Below the pieces are notes generated by a model that was given only the letters and a program-made list of their open reading frames with translations, was not told the origin of the DNA and did no database searches. From contig PBND01000047.1 in NCBI GenBank assembly GCA_002722845.1, forward strand, positions 1 to 61,250: 61,250 bases of DNA, in the 5' to 3' direction. A program made the translations under genes and the position numbers. Every line of letters starts with the position of its first letter. Positions within the stretch are counted from its first letter, which is position 1. This DNA is from Myxococcales bacterium. GTDB lineage: Bacteria; Myxococcota; UBA4151. This document shows, piece by piece, positions 35,054-44,500 of the stretch.

Positions 35054-35747
35054 ACCCAACCAAGGGCCACAAAGCAAACTCGGCACCTAAACCGCTGCAA
35101 CTGCAGCCACCGGCCTCGTCTTCGTCCTGGGCCAGTCCTCCATCAACGCTCGCTGGCCCGGCATCGGCGGCCCCCTCAGAGCCCCCATCGACAAAAGGCT
35201 CCAGGCCGCTGTCCGCAACGGGCTCGACGCCCCCGTCCTCCGCACCTTGCCCTCCATCCGCCTCAGGCCCTGGGCCCCCATCGGAACCACCACATTCAGG
35301 CAGGTCGAGAGGCGCATGATCCTCAGCCGCCTCAAAACTGTTCCAAGACACCATGGTCAGACGGTCCACATCCTCGGCCCGCAACCACCAACGACCACTT
35401 TGTCCCTCTCGGTAGCTCGGCACCCAAGCGCATCCCGGTTGCGGTCGAGTCCCATAGTCTCGCTTGTCAAAATGTAACTCGATGGAGTCACCGATGAGGA
35501 GATCCCCCCAAGCCTGACCTTCCGCAGGCTTCTTCTCGATCCCAGACACCTCAAGGTAGGCCTTCAACGGTGTCACCATCGCACTGTCCTCGGCGCGCTC
35601 AGGGCTCCCCATACATTCCACTTGAATCACTCGGCCATCGACGATCACCAAGGCTGAGGTCGCCAATTCTTCCGGTGAAAGCGGAGGTGCCATGGCAAAG
35701 GTGCTAGCCCCCCACCCCAAAATCAGAAACGTCAAGAAGCGATACAT
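35025..35747 (-). CDS. Secreted protein with MYXO-CTERM-type anchor
   Basis: A 240-residue protein with an N-terminal signal peptide (residues 1-18, ending TFAMA) and a globular region (about 25-150) of unknown function. An acidic Gly/Asp/Pro linker (about 155-210) follows, then a C-terminal CSCSGLGAEF, a hydrophobic stretch and RRRRR. This tail matches the MYXO-CTERM pattern (Cys-x-Cys, membrane helix, basic end) used in Myxococcota for cell-surface anchoring by myxosortase. It points to the group the host belongs to. The gene overlaps the 3' end of the ATL gene by 29 bases on the opposite strand. Confidence 0.82.
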   Translation of the reverse strand: MYRFLTFLILGWGASTFAMAPPLSPEELATSALVIVDGRVIQVECMGSPERAEDSAMVTPLKAYLEVSGIEKKPAEGQAWGDLLIGDSIELHFDKRDYGTRPQPGCAWVPSYREGQSGRWWLRAEDVDRLTMVSWNSFEAAEDHAPLDLPECGGSDGGPGPEADGGQGAEDGGVEPVADSGLEPFVDGGSEGAADAGPASVDGGLAQDEDEAGGCSCSGLGAEFALWPLVGFIGLRRRRR

Positions 35748-35781
35748 TTTGAGCCCCTATGTCATGCCATCTTGTAGGCCT

Positions 35782-36516
35782 TCAGGTCCTCGGCTGCCAA
35801 GCCCCGGCAAGTTCGAGGTTCGTGCCTGTGACCTGATCCGCCTCAGGAGACAGCAGGTACATGAGCGCCTGGCCCAATTCCTCCAGCCTGCATGCCCGCC
35901 CGGAAGGAAGGTCTTGGTCACTGGGTAGATCGATAGAATTTTCCAACTGTCCGGGGCTCAATGTGTTCACAGTGAGCCCTGTCCCAGCATGGGTCCGAGC
36001 AAGACTTTGACCTAGGAGGTGAACACCCGTTTTCGCAATCTGATAAGCGGTCCCGACAGATGCAGGCCGGAGCCGGTCGCAGCTGGCATAGCCCAAGTTC
36101 ACCATCCGGCTCCTGGGGTGCTGCAACAATTGACCGACAAAAGCCTGCGCACAGTAGAAGGTGGCGTCCAAGTTGCCCGCAAGCGTCCAGCGCCAATGCT
36201 TGGCATCGATTTCGGGCAAGGGCTTCGGATCGTAGACGCCGACATTGTTAATCAGACTATCGATGGGCCCGAACTCCGTTTCAACTGCGCTGGCCATGCC
36301 CTCGACCTGCTCCGGATCCGTAAGATCGGCGGCCACAAAATGGGTCTCAGGAGCACCCGCAGCCTCCAGTTCCGCAAGCAGGGCGGGCAAGGCCTCACTG
36401 GCCCCTCGCCCGTGCAGACAAACAGCGGCGCCATGACGGGCCATGGCGAGGGCCAAATGCCGGCCCGTCCGAACCAATGACCCCGTGATGAGGACCCGGC
36501 GACCGGCCAAATCCAT
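35782..36516 (-). CDS. SDR oxidoreductase, possible pteridine reductase
   Basis: A 244-residue short-chain dehydrogenase: RVLITGSLVRTGRHLA nucleotide-binding loop, LINNVGVYD, and catalytic YQIAK. The TGSLVRTG stretch and the arrangement behind the dihydroneopterin aldolase gene resemble pteridine reductase/FolM-type enzymes that reduce dihydropterins, but it lacks a signature that proves it. ATG at 36516 overlaps the folB stop. The operon order is yhhQ, folB, then this gene. The alternative is a generic 3-oxoacyl-type reductase. Confidence 0.8.
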   Translation of the reverse strand: MDLAGRRVLITGSLVRTGRHLALAMARHGAAVCLHGRGASEALPALLAELEAAGAPETHFVAADLTDPEQVEGMASAVETEFGPIDSLINNVGVYDPKPLPEIDAKHWRWTLAGNLDATFYCAQAFVGQLLQHPRSRMVNLGYASCDRLRPASVGTAYQIAKTGVHLLGQSLARTHAGTGLTVNTLSPGQLENSIDLPSDQDLPSGRACRLEELGQALMYLLSPEADQVTGTNLELAGAWQPRT

Positions 36517-36875
36517 CAGGGCCGACTCCGTTCCATCTCAATCCCCACCCATCGGGCTTCGGCAACGGCTTCAGGCTTCTCGATCACCAGGCGAATCCGC
36601 TCGATGGGCCAACGGGAAAAGAGCAGATTGCAGAGGTCGTCGCCCAAGGTCTCCAGCAGAAGATATCTGCCCTGCTGCGCGAGGTCCTGGATCGAGCGAG
36701 AAACCGCTGCGTAGTCGACGATGTGGTCGTAGTCTTCCGGATGGCGAATGCGAGCAAAGTCGACCGTTAAATCGAGGTCAAAGCGCAGGGCCTGCGGCTT
36801 TGTCCGCTCCCCTTCGAGGATCCCAACGATAACCTCGATTTCGAGGCCTCGAATCAGCACCTGATCTCGCCTCAT
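36516..36875 (-). CDS. folB: Dihydroneopterin aldolase
   Basis: FolB cleaves 7,8-dihydroneopterin to 6-hydroxymethyl-dihydropterin and glycolaldehyde in folate synthesis. The 119-residue T-fold protein has the substrate-binding Glu in VGILEGERTKPQ, VDYAAVS and the C-terminal Lys in IRLVIEKPEAV. Length is normal. It overlaps the YhhQ stop (ATGA, 36872-36875) and shares its stop base with the SDR gene. Other folate genes are not adjacent. Confidence 0.92.
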   Translation of the reverse strand: MRRDQVLIRGLEIEVIVGILEGERTKPQALRFDLDLTVDFARIRHPEDYDHIVDYAAVSRSIQDLAQQGRYLLLETLGDDLCNLLFSRWPIERIRLVIEKPEAVAEARWVGIEMERSRP

Positions 36876-37669
36876 GGGGTCTGATACTCCGCCTCAGCAG
36901 GTGGAAGATTGAGATGCTTGCGGAGAAAAGAGGTCAACAAATAGACGAGCGGGGTATCCAGCGCAGCAATCAGCACCTTGAAGACGTAATTGGCAATGAG
37001 GATCTGGAAACAGATCTCGATGGGAAGCCCGAGCCCCCACCACAGAAAAATGATGTTCACAATCAAGGTGTCGACCAGTTGGCTGACGATGGTCGACGCG
37101 TTGTTACGTAACCAGAGGTGGCGCCCTTGCGTCTTGTTCCGCCAGTAGTGGAACAAACGATTGTCGAGGAACTGGGCAAAGAGATAAGCCGTCATCGAGC
37201 CCAGAACGAGCGTTCCGGGCAGGGTAAAGACGGATTCATAACCCTGCTGCATCCCAGGCACCAAGCACGCACCGGTCTCTGCATCAACGGCTTGGCAGGC
37301 CACGGTGCTGAAACCAAGTGTCGAACTCGTCCAAATACTCGAGCCTGGCAGGGCGACGGCGGCGGCGACGAAGAGGACCATCACAAGGCTGACCACAAAG
37401 CCGATGGCCACCATGAAATCCGCGCGCTTGCGCCCATAGAGTTCCGAAACCGTATCGGTGAGCAGAAAGGTGAGGGGGTAAGTGATGATACCGCTCGTCA
37501 GCGTGCAGTAGGTACCTTCGGGCGAAGCTGGGTTCCCCCAACAGACCTTGCCGAGGCTATGGGGCAGCATATGGAAGAGCTTCACACCGATGATGTTGGT
37601 GAGCACCAGAACGGTGCAGAAGACCGCAAGGATTAGGCAGTAGACCTTGTCCTTCTTGCTCATGTCCAT
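36872..37669 (-). CDS. yhhQ: Queuosine precursor transporter YhhQ (VUT family)
   Basis: An inner-membrane transporter of 265 residues and about six membrane segments that takes up preQ0/preQ1. Recognition rests on SGIITYPLTFLLTDTVSELYGRK (quoted in parts: YPLTFLLTDTVSELYGRK) and the C-terminal LDTPLVYLLT. Two insertions with cysteine pairs (about residues 35-50 and 115-130) are longer than in typical members. The ATG at 37669 is taken because GGGAG lies upstream; earlier starts add 21 residues with no homology. Paired with queF at 26687, it suggests that this organism salvages precursors for queuosine. It is first in the operon with folB and the SDR gene. Confidence 0.88.
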   Translation of the reverse strand: MDMSKKDKVYCLILAVFCTVLVLTNIIGVKLFHMLPHSLGKVCWGNPASPEGTYCTLTSGIITYPLTFLLTDTVSELYGRKRADFMVAIGFVVSLVMVLFVAAAVALPGSSIWTSSTLGFSTVACQAVDAETGACLVPGMQQGYESVFTLPGTLVLGSMTAYLFAQFLDNRLFHYWRNKTQGRHLWLRNNASTIVSQLVDTLIVNIIFLWWGLGLPIEICFQILIANYVFKVLIAALDTPLVYLLTSFLRKHLNLPPAEAEYQTP

Positions 37670-37784
37670 GACGAGGCTCCCTTGGCTCTGGCCGTAGCCG
37701 GAGGGTTGCGCCCCGGTCAACCGGGCTGCCAAAGTTCATGGCATTCACTGCTCCGGCCAGCTAGAGCGAGTCCGCCGGGAGACC

Positions 37785-39215
37785 ATGCTTGTGAGCTTCG
37801 AACACCCACTCGCCAGCCGTTATGCCAGCCAAGAGATGCAGGCGATCTTTAGTCCGCAGTTCAAGTTTACCACCTGGCGGCGGCTCTGGATCGCCTTGGC
37901 GAAGGGCGAACAGGCCCTTGGACTGGAGATCAGCGACGAGCAGATCGCTGAAATGGAAGGGCAAATCGAGCAGTTCGACTTCCCAGCAATCGCAACCTAC
38001 GAAAAGCAACTTCGCCACGATGTGATGGCCCACATCCACCACTACGGTGACCTCTGCCCCAAGGCCCGACCGATCATCCATTTAGGTGCCACCAGTTGCT
38101 ACGTGGGTGACAACACCGACCTCATCCAAATTCGAGCGGCCCTCGATCTCACCATCACAAGCCTTGCCAACCTGATTGCAGCCCTCGCTGATTTCGCCGA
38201 AGCCCAACAGGATCTCCCCACCCTCGGCTTTACCCACTACCAGCCTGCCCAACTCACCACCGTCGGCAAGCGGGCCTGTCTCTGGTTGGCCGACTTGATG
38301 GTCGATCTACGGCAGTTGACCCGCGCCCGAGACGAGCTGCGCTTTCGGGGGGTCAAAGGTACCACGGGAACCCAAGCGAGCTTCCTCGCCCTCTTCGACG
38401 GTGACCACGACAAGGTGGAAGCCCTCGATGCAGCGGTGAGTGAAACGATGGGCTTTCAGGATCGACTCATCATCTGCGGGCAAACCTACTCCCGAAAAAC
38501 CGACTTCGATGTCCTGAATGCGCTGGCCTCCCTTGGGGCGAGTATCCACAAGATGGCCACCGACCTGCGCCTGCTGGCCAACTTGAAAGAGATCGAAGAG
38601 CCTTTTGCCAAAGACCAAATCGGCTCGTCGGCCATGGCCTACAAGCGCAACCCCATGCGCAGCGAACGGGCCTGCAGCCTGGCTCGCTTCCTGATGAACT
38701 TGGCCGCGAACGCAGGCCAAACCCATGCCACCCAATGGATGGAGCGCAGCCTCGACGACTCGGCCAACCGACGCCTCTCCCTCTCCGAAGCCTTTCTCTC
38801 GGCCGACGCCATCTGCAGCATCATGCACAATGTCTGTTCTGGGCTCGTCGTCTATCCCGCGGTCATCGCTCGGCGCATCACCAGCGAGCTCCCCTTCATG
38901 GCCACCGAAAATATCATCATGGCCATGGTGAAGGCCGGCGGCGACCGTCAAACGGTTCACGAAGCGATCCGTGTCCACTCCCTCGCCGCGGCCCGCGTGG
39001 TCAAGGAAGAGGGGGGCGACAACGATCTGCTCCAGCGTATCGAAGAGGACGCCTACTTTGCCCCGATCCATGGGCAACTGGAGGCTTTGCTGGAACCCAG
39101 CAGTTTCGTGGGCAGGGCGCCCGAGCAAGTGCGCGCCTTTCTGGCATCGGAGGTCCGGCCCGGGCTTAGGCCCTTCGCCAGCCGCCTCACGGCCGCCAAA
39201 GCGCTCAGCGTCTAG
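37785..39215 (+). CDS. purB: Adenylosuccinate lyase, eukaryote-like clade
   Basis: PurB converts SAICAR to AICAR and adenylosuccinate to AMP, both with loss of fumarate. The 476-residue sequence starts [13 protein letters not shown] and contains [32 protein letters not shown] and the flexible-loop signature [17 protein letters not shown]. The catalytic His and Ser are at the expected motifs. From memory its sequence follows human ADSL closely over almost the entire length, more than the shorter bacterial PurB of Bacillus or Thermotoga type. It starts within 120 bases of the divergent yhhQ gene. Confidence 0.96.
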   Translation: MLVSFEHPLASRYASQEMQAIFSPQFKFTTWRRLWIALAKGEQALGLEISDEQIAEMEGQIEQFDFPAIATYEKQLRHDVMAHIHHYGDLCPKARPIIHLGATSCYVGDNTDLIQIRAALDLTITSLANLIAALADFAEAQQDLPTLGFTHYQPAQLTTVGKRACLWLADLMVDLRQLTRARDELRFRGVKGTTGTQASFLALFDGDHDKVEALDAAVSETMGFQDRLIICGQTYSRKTDFDVLNALASLGASIHKMATDLRLLANLKEIEEPFAKDQIGSSAMAYKRNPMRSERACSLARFLMNLAANAGQTHATQWMERSLDDSANRRLSLSEAFLSADAICSIMHNVCSGLVVYPAVIARRITSELPFMATENIIMAMVKAGGDRQTVHEAIRVHSLAAARVVKEEGGDNDLLQRIEEDAYFAPIHGQLEALLEPSSFVGRAPEQVRAFLASEVRPGLRPFASRLTAAKALSV

Positions 39216-39261
39216 CGTCAGAAGCGAGAAGGATCTAAGCTGGGGGCGGAGCCATATCCCC

Positions 39262-41532
39262 GTGCGTACACCATCAATCCTCGCTGCCCTTCTTCTTTTA
39301 ACCGCCTGTCCCGAACAGGTGGTGGTCCGTGAAACGCCCTCCGAATGCGGGGATGGGGACATCCAAGCCGCAGAAGAATGCGACGACGGCAACCTCGAGC
39401 AAGGGGACGCTTGCACCGGTGCCTGCACGGTTGCCCGCTGTGGCGACAACATTCAACGCACCGACCTCGGTGCCGAAGAAGCCGGCTTTGAGGAATGTGA
39501 TGATGGCAATACCGAGGAGAATGACAGTTGCCTCAACAACTGCCGGCTCGCCAGTTGTGGCGACGCCTTCGTGCGCACGGATCTCTCAGAGGATCATGTT
39601 CAGTTCGAAGCCTGCGACGATGGTAACGAGGAAGACGGCGACGCCTGTCTGAGCAACTGCCTGCGGGCCCGATGTGGTGATGGGGTCCTGCGGACCGACC
39701 TCAGTGAAGGTGAACCGGGCCATGAGGCCTGTGATGATGGCAACCTGGCCGACGATGATGACTGCCTGAGCACCTGTCAGCCCCATGTTTGCGGCGACGG
39801 CATCGTCGGCCCCTCGGAAGGCTGTGACGACGGCAATGAAGACCCAACCGACGCCTGTGCCAACTGCGCTCTGGCCAGTTGTGGGGATGGGGTCGTCCAA
39901 GAAGGCGAGCGTTGCGATGACGGTAACCTAGCCGATGACGACGAGTGCCTTTCAACCTGTGTGCCGGCCCGCTGCGGCGATGGACAGATCTGGGCGGGCC
40001 ATGAGGATTGTGACGATGGGGACCGGGTCGACTCCAATGCCTGCACCAACAGCTGCGAGCCCGCCCGTTGCGGCGATGGCGTGTTGCGCCAAGATCTGAA
40101 CCCGGAAGACGACGGCTATGAAGGCTGTGATGATGGTGGGCAGAGCGAGGGCGACGGCTGCAGCGCCGCCTGCCGAGTGGAACGCTGCGGCAACGGTCGC
40201 GTCGACGCCAATGAAGAGTGTGACGATAGCAATGACGACCAAACCGATCGCTGCACCAGCGCGTGCAGTCGCGCTCGCTGCGGTGATGGCGTCACCTGGG
40301 CCGGCGTCGAAGATTGCGACGACGGAAACTTCGAGAACGCGGACGCCTGCACGAATACCTGTCAGTTGGCCCGCTGTGGCGACGGTCATGTCTTCGACCG
40401 CCGGGAAGACTGTGATGATGGCAATGACGTGGACACAGATGCCTGTACGGCGGGTTGCCGCCGGGCCATTTGTGGCGATGGGATCACTCGCGACGGGGTC
40501 GAGGGCTGCGACGACGGCAACCTCGTCGATACGGATGCATGTACCCGGCGCTGCGAACCCGCTCGCTGTGGCGATGGACACCGCTGGGAAGACCAAGAGG
40601 AATGTGACGACGGCAATGAGGAGGCCGGGGACCTCTGTACCAACGACTGCACGGTCGCTCGCTGTGGTGATGGTATCATCCATGATGGCCAGGAAGAATG
40701 CGACGACGGTAACGATGAAGATGCCGACGGCTGTCGACCGGATTGTGTCATCGAACGTTGCGGTAATGGGGACATCGAAGGGGAAGAGGTCTGCGACGAC
40801 GGAAATCGAACCGATGGCGATGGCTGCACCAATGCCTGCCAGCCGGCCGAATGTGGCGATGGCGTGTTGCGGCTCGACCTGGCCGAGGGTGAGGCAGGCT
40901 TTGAAGCCTGTGATGATGGCGATGATGATGACAGCAACGCCTGTCTAAACGACTGTATGGAGGCTCGCTGCGGCGATGGTGTGGCCCGGGCCGACCTCGA
41001 TCAGGGCGAGGAAGGCTTCGAAGCCTGTGATGACGGTAATGGCAGCAATGAAGATGCTTGCCTTGCCAACTGTCAAATCGCCCAGTGTGGCGATGGTTTC
41101 GTCCAACAGGGCGTGGAAGCATGTGATGGGGGCGACGGCTGCGATGAGGCCTGTGATCTCATCATCGCCTGTGGCAACGGCCGCGTCGATCCGGGGGAAG
41201 CCTGCGATGATGGCAACGATAACAACGTCGATGCCTGCCAGAACAACTGCCAGTTGGTCAGTTTTGCGGTCTATCACAATGGGCTCTATTGGGCCTGGGC
41301 CTCGCCCTGTTCAGGGGGCTGCTCCAATGCGACGCCTGAGCGTTATGGCCATGGCTGGCGCTGGGTCCGAGATGATCAAGAGTGGGCCTTGCGTCCTGAG
41401 CGGGAGGCCTTTGGGCGCAGTCGATGTGCAGCCCCCCAGTTTGATCCAACCCATAACCACTGCGACTGGGGCGACCCCATCGTTTATCGCCACAATGGGG
41501 GTTCTTCAGAACTCTGGTTGGTTCACGACTAA
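39262..41532 (+). CDS. DUF4215-repeat lipoprotein A
   Basis: A 756-residue lipoprotein. The GTG at 39262 gives a signal peptide with the lipobox LLLTAC (cysteine at about residue 16). It is followed by 19 copies of a Myxococcus cysteine-rich repeat (core CDDGNxxxxDxCxxxCxxxxCGDG, four Cys per unit; unit 18 is degenerate), so roughly 75 cysteines. Spacers between units are either short (about 8-9 residues) or long (about 16, with RTDLSEGE-like sequence), six of the long type. A C-terminal region (from about residue 670) with GLYWAWASPCSG is a separate domain. Function is not known; such proteins are exported and disulfide-stabilised. The stop overlaps that of the kinase gene. Confidence 0.9.
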   Translation: MRTPSILAALLLLTACPEQVVVRETPSECGDGDIQAAEECDDGNLEQGDACTGACTVARCGDNIQRTDLGAEEAGFEECDDGNTEENDSCLNNCRLASCGDAFVRTDLSEDHVQFEACDDGNEEDGDACLSNCLRARCGDGVLRTDLSEGEPGHEACDDGNLADDDDCLSTCQPHVCGDGIVGPSEGCDDGNEDPTDACANCALASCGDGVVQEGERCDDGNLADDDECLSTCVPARCGDGQIWAGHEDCDDGDRVDSNACTNSCEPARCGDGVLRQDLNPEDDGYEGCDDGGQSEGDGCSAACRVERCGNGRVDANEECDDSNDDQTDRCTSACSRARCGDGVTWAGVEDCDDGNFENADACTNTCQLARCGDGHVFDRREDCDDGNDVDTDACTAGCRRAICGDGITRDGVEGCDDGNLVDTDACTRRCEPARCGDGHRWEDQEECDDGNEEAGDLCTNDCTVARCGDGIIHDGQEECDDGNDEDADGCRPDCVIERCGNGDIEGEEVCDDGNRTDGDGCTNACQPAECGDGVLRLDLAEGEAGFEACDDGDDDDSNACLNDCMEARCGDGVARADLDQGEEGFEACDDGNGSNEDACLANCQIAQCGDGFVQQGVEACDGGDGCDEACDLIIACGNGRVDPGEACDDGNDNNVDACQNNCQLVSFAVYHNGLYWAWASPCSGGCSNATPERYGHGWRWVRDDQEWALRPEREAFGRSRCAAPQFDPTHNHCDWGDPIVYRHNGGSSELWLVHD
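39340..41260 (+). repeat. Tandem coding repeats (19 DUF4215 units)
   Basis: Imperfect units of about 75 to 100 bases, each with a near-constant TGTGATGATGGCAA-like core. They lie in frame within the lipoprotein A gene. The same family of units recurs at 47950-49830. Boundaries are approximate. Confidence 0.85.
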
Positions 41533-44500
41533 GCCAGAAGGCCCTCAACCCGGCGGATATCGTCGGTGCGCTTTAACTGCTGCCATTGGCTGAGGGCGAA
41601 ACCATAACAAGCCTTGGCCACTTCACCTTGGTCCTGGCCTTGCGCTAAATCCCCGGCTTTTTCCAAGGTCCAGGCGAGATCACCATCCGCGATGCCCGCC
41701 TTCTTCACCTGAGCCTGTGCTTCAGCGAAGGCCGGGTGGAACTTTTGCCATTCCTCGCGGGCGATGAGGCAAGGCAAGAGGAGGGTCTTCGCATAGATCA
41801 ACCAGCCCGTGGAACCCAAGCGCTCCAACTCGGCGACCGCCCGATTCAGGTGGTCCTCGGCATCATCGAAGCGCTCGAGGTTCATTAGGGTGAGTGCCAG
41901 GTTCATAGCCACGACGGCCGTACTTCTGCCCGTTGTTTCATAGAGTTCCATGGCCCGGCTGTATTCCTGCTGGGCTCGGTTGAGATCGCCCCGCAGTCGA
42001 GCGACCTCGGCCACCCCATTGATGGCATTGCCCAGCCCCCCCAATTGCCCTTGGGCTTCGCAGGCTGCCAGTGCCCGCTGGTAATGGGTTTCGGCTGCCA
42101 TTAAATCCCCTCGCTGCTGAGCCACCATCGCAAGCCCCAGGGCGATCGGACCTGCGAACGCTGGGCCGCTCAAGCCGAGGGCTTCTTCGAGCGCCTCTTG
42201 GGCTTCAACGAGTTGGCCGCGGGCGAGTAACTGCATGCCCAATAAATTGGATGCCTGGGCACGTTCCTCCCCCTGAGATGCCTGAACAGCCTGACGGGCC
42301 AGATGCAACGCCCGGTCCATCTGACCCCGGGCCGCAGCCAGTCGGCTTCGAGATCGGAGCACCGTGACGCCCATTTCCGGCCAAACCTCTCGATCAAGTT
42401 CGACCAAAATCTCCCCGAGACGATCCCATTCTGCTCCACCTTCCGCCACACCGACCTCCACAAAGAAGCGCTGTGCGAAGCGAGGGTCATCGGCTGAAAG
42501 ATCAAGCCGAGATAGGGCGAGGTCGTAATCGGAAAGCACCCCTTTCACCTCGGCAATATCACCGCCTTGAGCTAGTTCTTTGACCGCTGTACCCAAGGGC
42601 TCAAGAGCCTCCTCGAAGGCCTCAGCTGCCAAGAAATGTTGGGCGACCCGATAGGCCAAGCCGCGCCGCCTCGGCATTTGGGCTAAGGCCCTGGCACAAT
42701 GACGGTGGGCCGTCGCCCAACGGGACTGCTCCCGGGCCTGGCGACCGATCGACTCCCGAAACAAGTGATGACTAAATCGCCACCCCCCCTCACGACTCTC
42801 CATGAGGTGCTGACCTAGAAGGTCATCGATCAATTCACGGCCTAAAGGCACGCCCACCTGGGCGCATACAGCCTGCCACTCGTGTTCATCGACGTCCTGC
42901 CCAAGGGCCGCCGCCAGTTCGAGGCTGATCAAACTTGAAGAGTGATAGTCTTTTGAAATGGACCGCAGCCGCTGGCTCCAAAGACTATGAATATCATCGG
43001 GCAGCTCGGCTCGTTCCCCTTGAGCGAGGCGAAAGCCTCCTTCGCTCACCTCAAGAACTCGGCGTTCCACCCAATCGCCCACCAACTGGACGGCGAACAA
43101 TGGATTGCCACCGGAACGCTCCGCAACCTGAGCCGCCAACCCGGCCTCCAAGCCGAGCATCTCCTCCACCAGTTCTGTCCGGTATTCAGGCGCCAACTCG
43201 CTCACCACGCTTCGCTCGCAAGCGGCCGATTTGAGCAGTTGAGCCAGGAGACTTCGCTCCAGGGGGTTCTCAGCCAGCAACTCCTGGCGATAGGTCAGGA
43301 TCAGCAAGACCGGAAAACTGTGACGATCTTGATTTTCGAGCAGGTAGTCGACAAATGCGAGGGCATCGGAGCCCCATTGCAAATCATCGAGACACAAAAC
43401 GATGGGCCGCTCTACGGCCGCCCGAGATAAGAGCCGCCGCAGGACGGCATAGCGCTCTCGAGGATCCGCGAATGAGATCGTCATCGTGCTGCCGCTGGCT
43501 TGAAGATCGAGCTCTTCGGTCCCCAGCAAAGAGATGAGCGCATCCCGCTCCACGGGATCTGAGACCCCTTGCCGATCGAGCACTTTCGTCACTCGCTCGC
43601 TGAGCCCTTCACCGCTGAGTCCCTGGGTCCGCAACATCTGGGCACAGAGGTCGGCCAAAGCCGCACCAGGCGCCTGATTCGGGTCGTGTCCCACCTGAAG
43701 GACTCGGGCCACCCCCAGCTCGCTAGATCGCACAGCCACCCACTCGGCGATCCGACTCTTTCCCGTCCCGGCCGGTCCCTCGAGAATGACGGCCCGGGCC
43801 CGCCGGGTCTGACGCACACGCTTCAAGGCCTCCCACAGCAGATTCCGCTCATCGAAGCGGTCCACCATGGGCACTTGCCGCAAACCAAAAAGATTGAGGC
43901 CTGCACCCACCAATCGGGGCTCGGGCTGGGGTGGTATCGGGGACTGCCAGTGGGCAGGCATCTCCGGGATCACCCGTTCCGCAAGGACGTACTCCGAGGG
44001 GACCTCATCGATGATTCCGGCCGCTGTGGTCGGTTGGTCGGTGAACTGAGCGAACGATGGGGCCTCAGAAAAAGGACTCACGTCGACCATGATGGTTTGG
44101 CTTTCCCGTAACTCGGGGGCCTCCATCAGCGGGTTCTGCCACCGGGGCAGCTCGCCTTTCGTGATCCGCTCAAGGGACTCACGGGCGTCAGCGGCGTTTT
44201 GAAACCGTTGCATGGGCAATTTTTCGAGCAGTCGCCGAAGCCAGCCTTCGAAGGCCTCGGGCACCTCGAAACTAGGGCGAAGTTCCGGGGCTGGCTGGCG
44301 AACATGGGCCGTCAGCAGCTGAACCAAACGCTTGTGCTCGTGAAACGGCGGATACCCCGTGCAGAGATCCCAGGCCAAACAACCCACGGCGTAGAGATCT
44401 GTCCAAGGGCCATAATCTCGCCAATTCCCATAACATTGCTCGGGCGCCATGTAGTGGGGAGTCCCCATGGTCCGACTCTCGTCATCGACGACATCGTCCA

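Noticed and set aside
38307-39452. Minus-strand ORF of 381 residues opposite purB
   Set aside because: Shadow of purB, which has complete PurB motifs in the plus frame.
39952-40683. Minus-strand ORF of 243 residues over the DUF4215 array of lipoprotein A
   Set aside because: The codon-periodic repeats keep other frames free of stops; the translation is low-complexity and without homology. The sister ORF at 49020-50273 (417 residues, minus) has the same cause.
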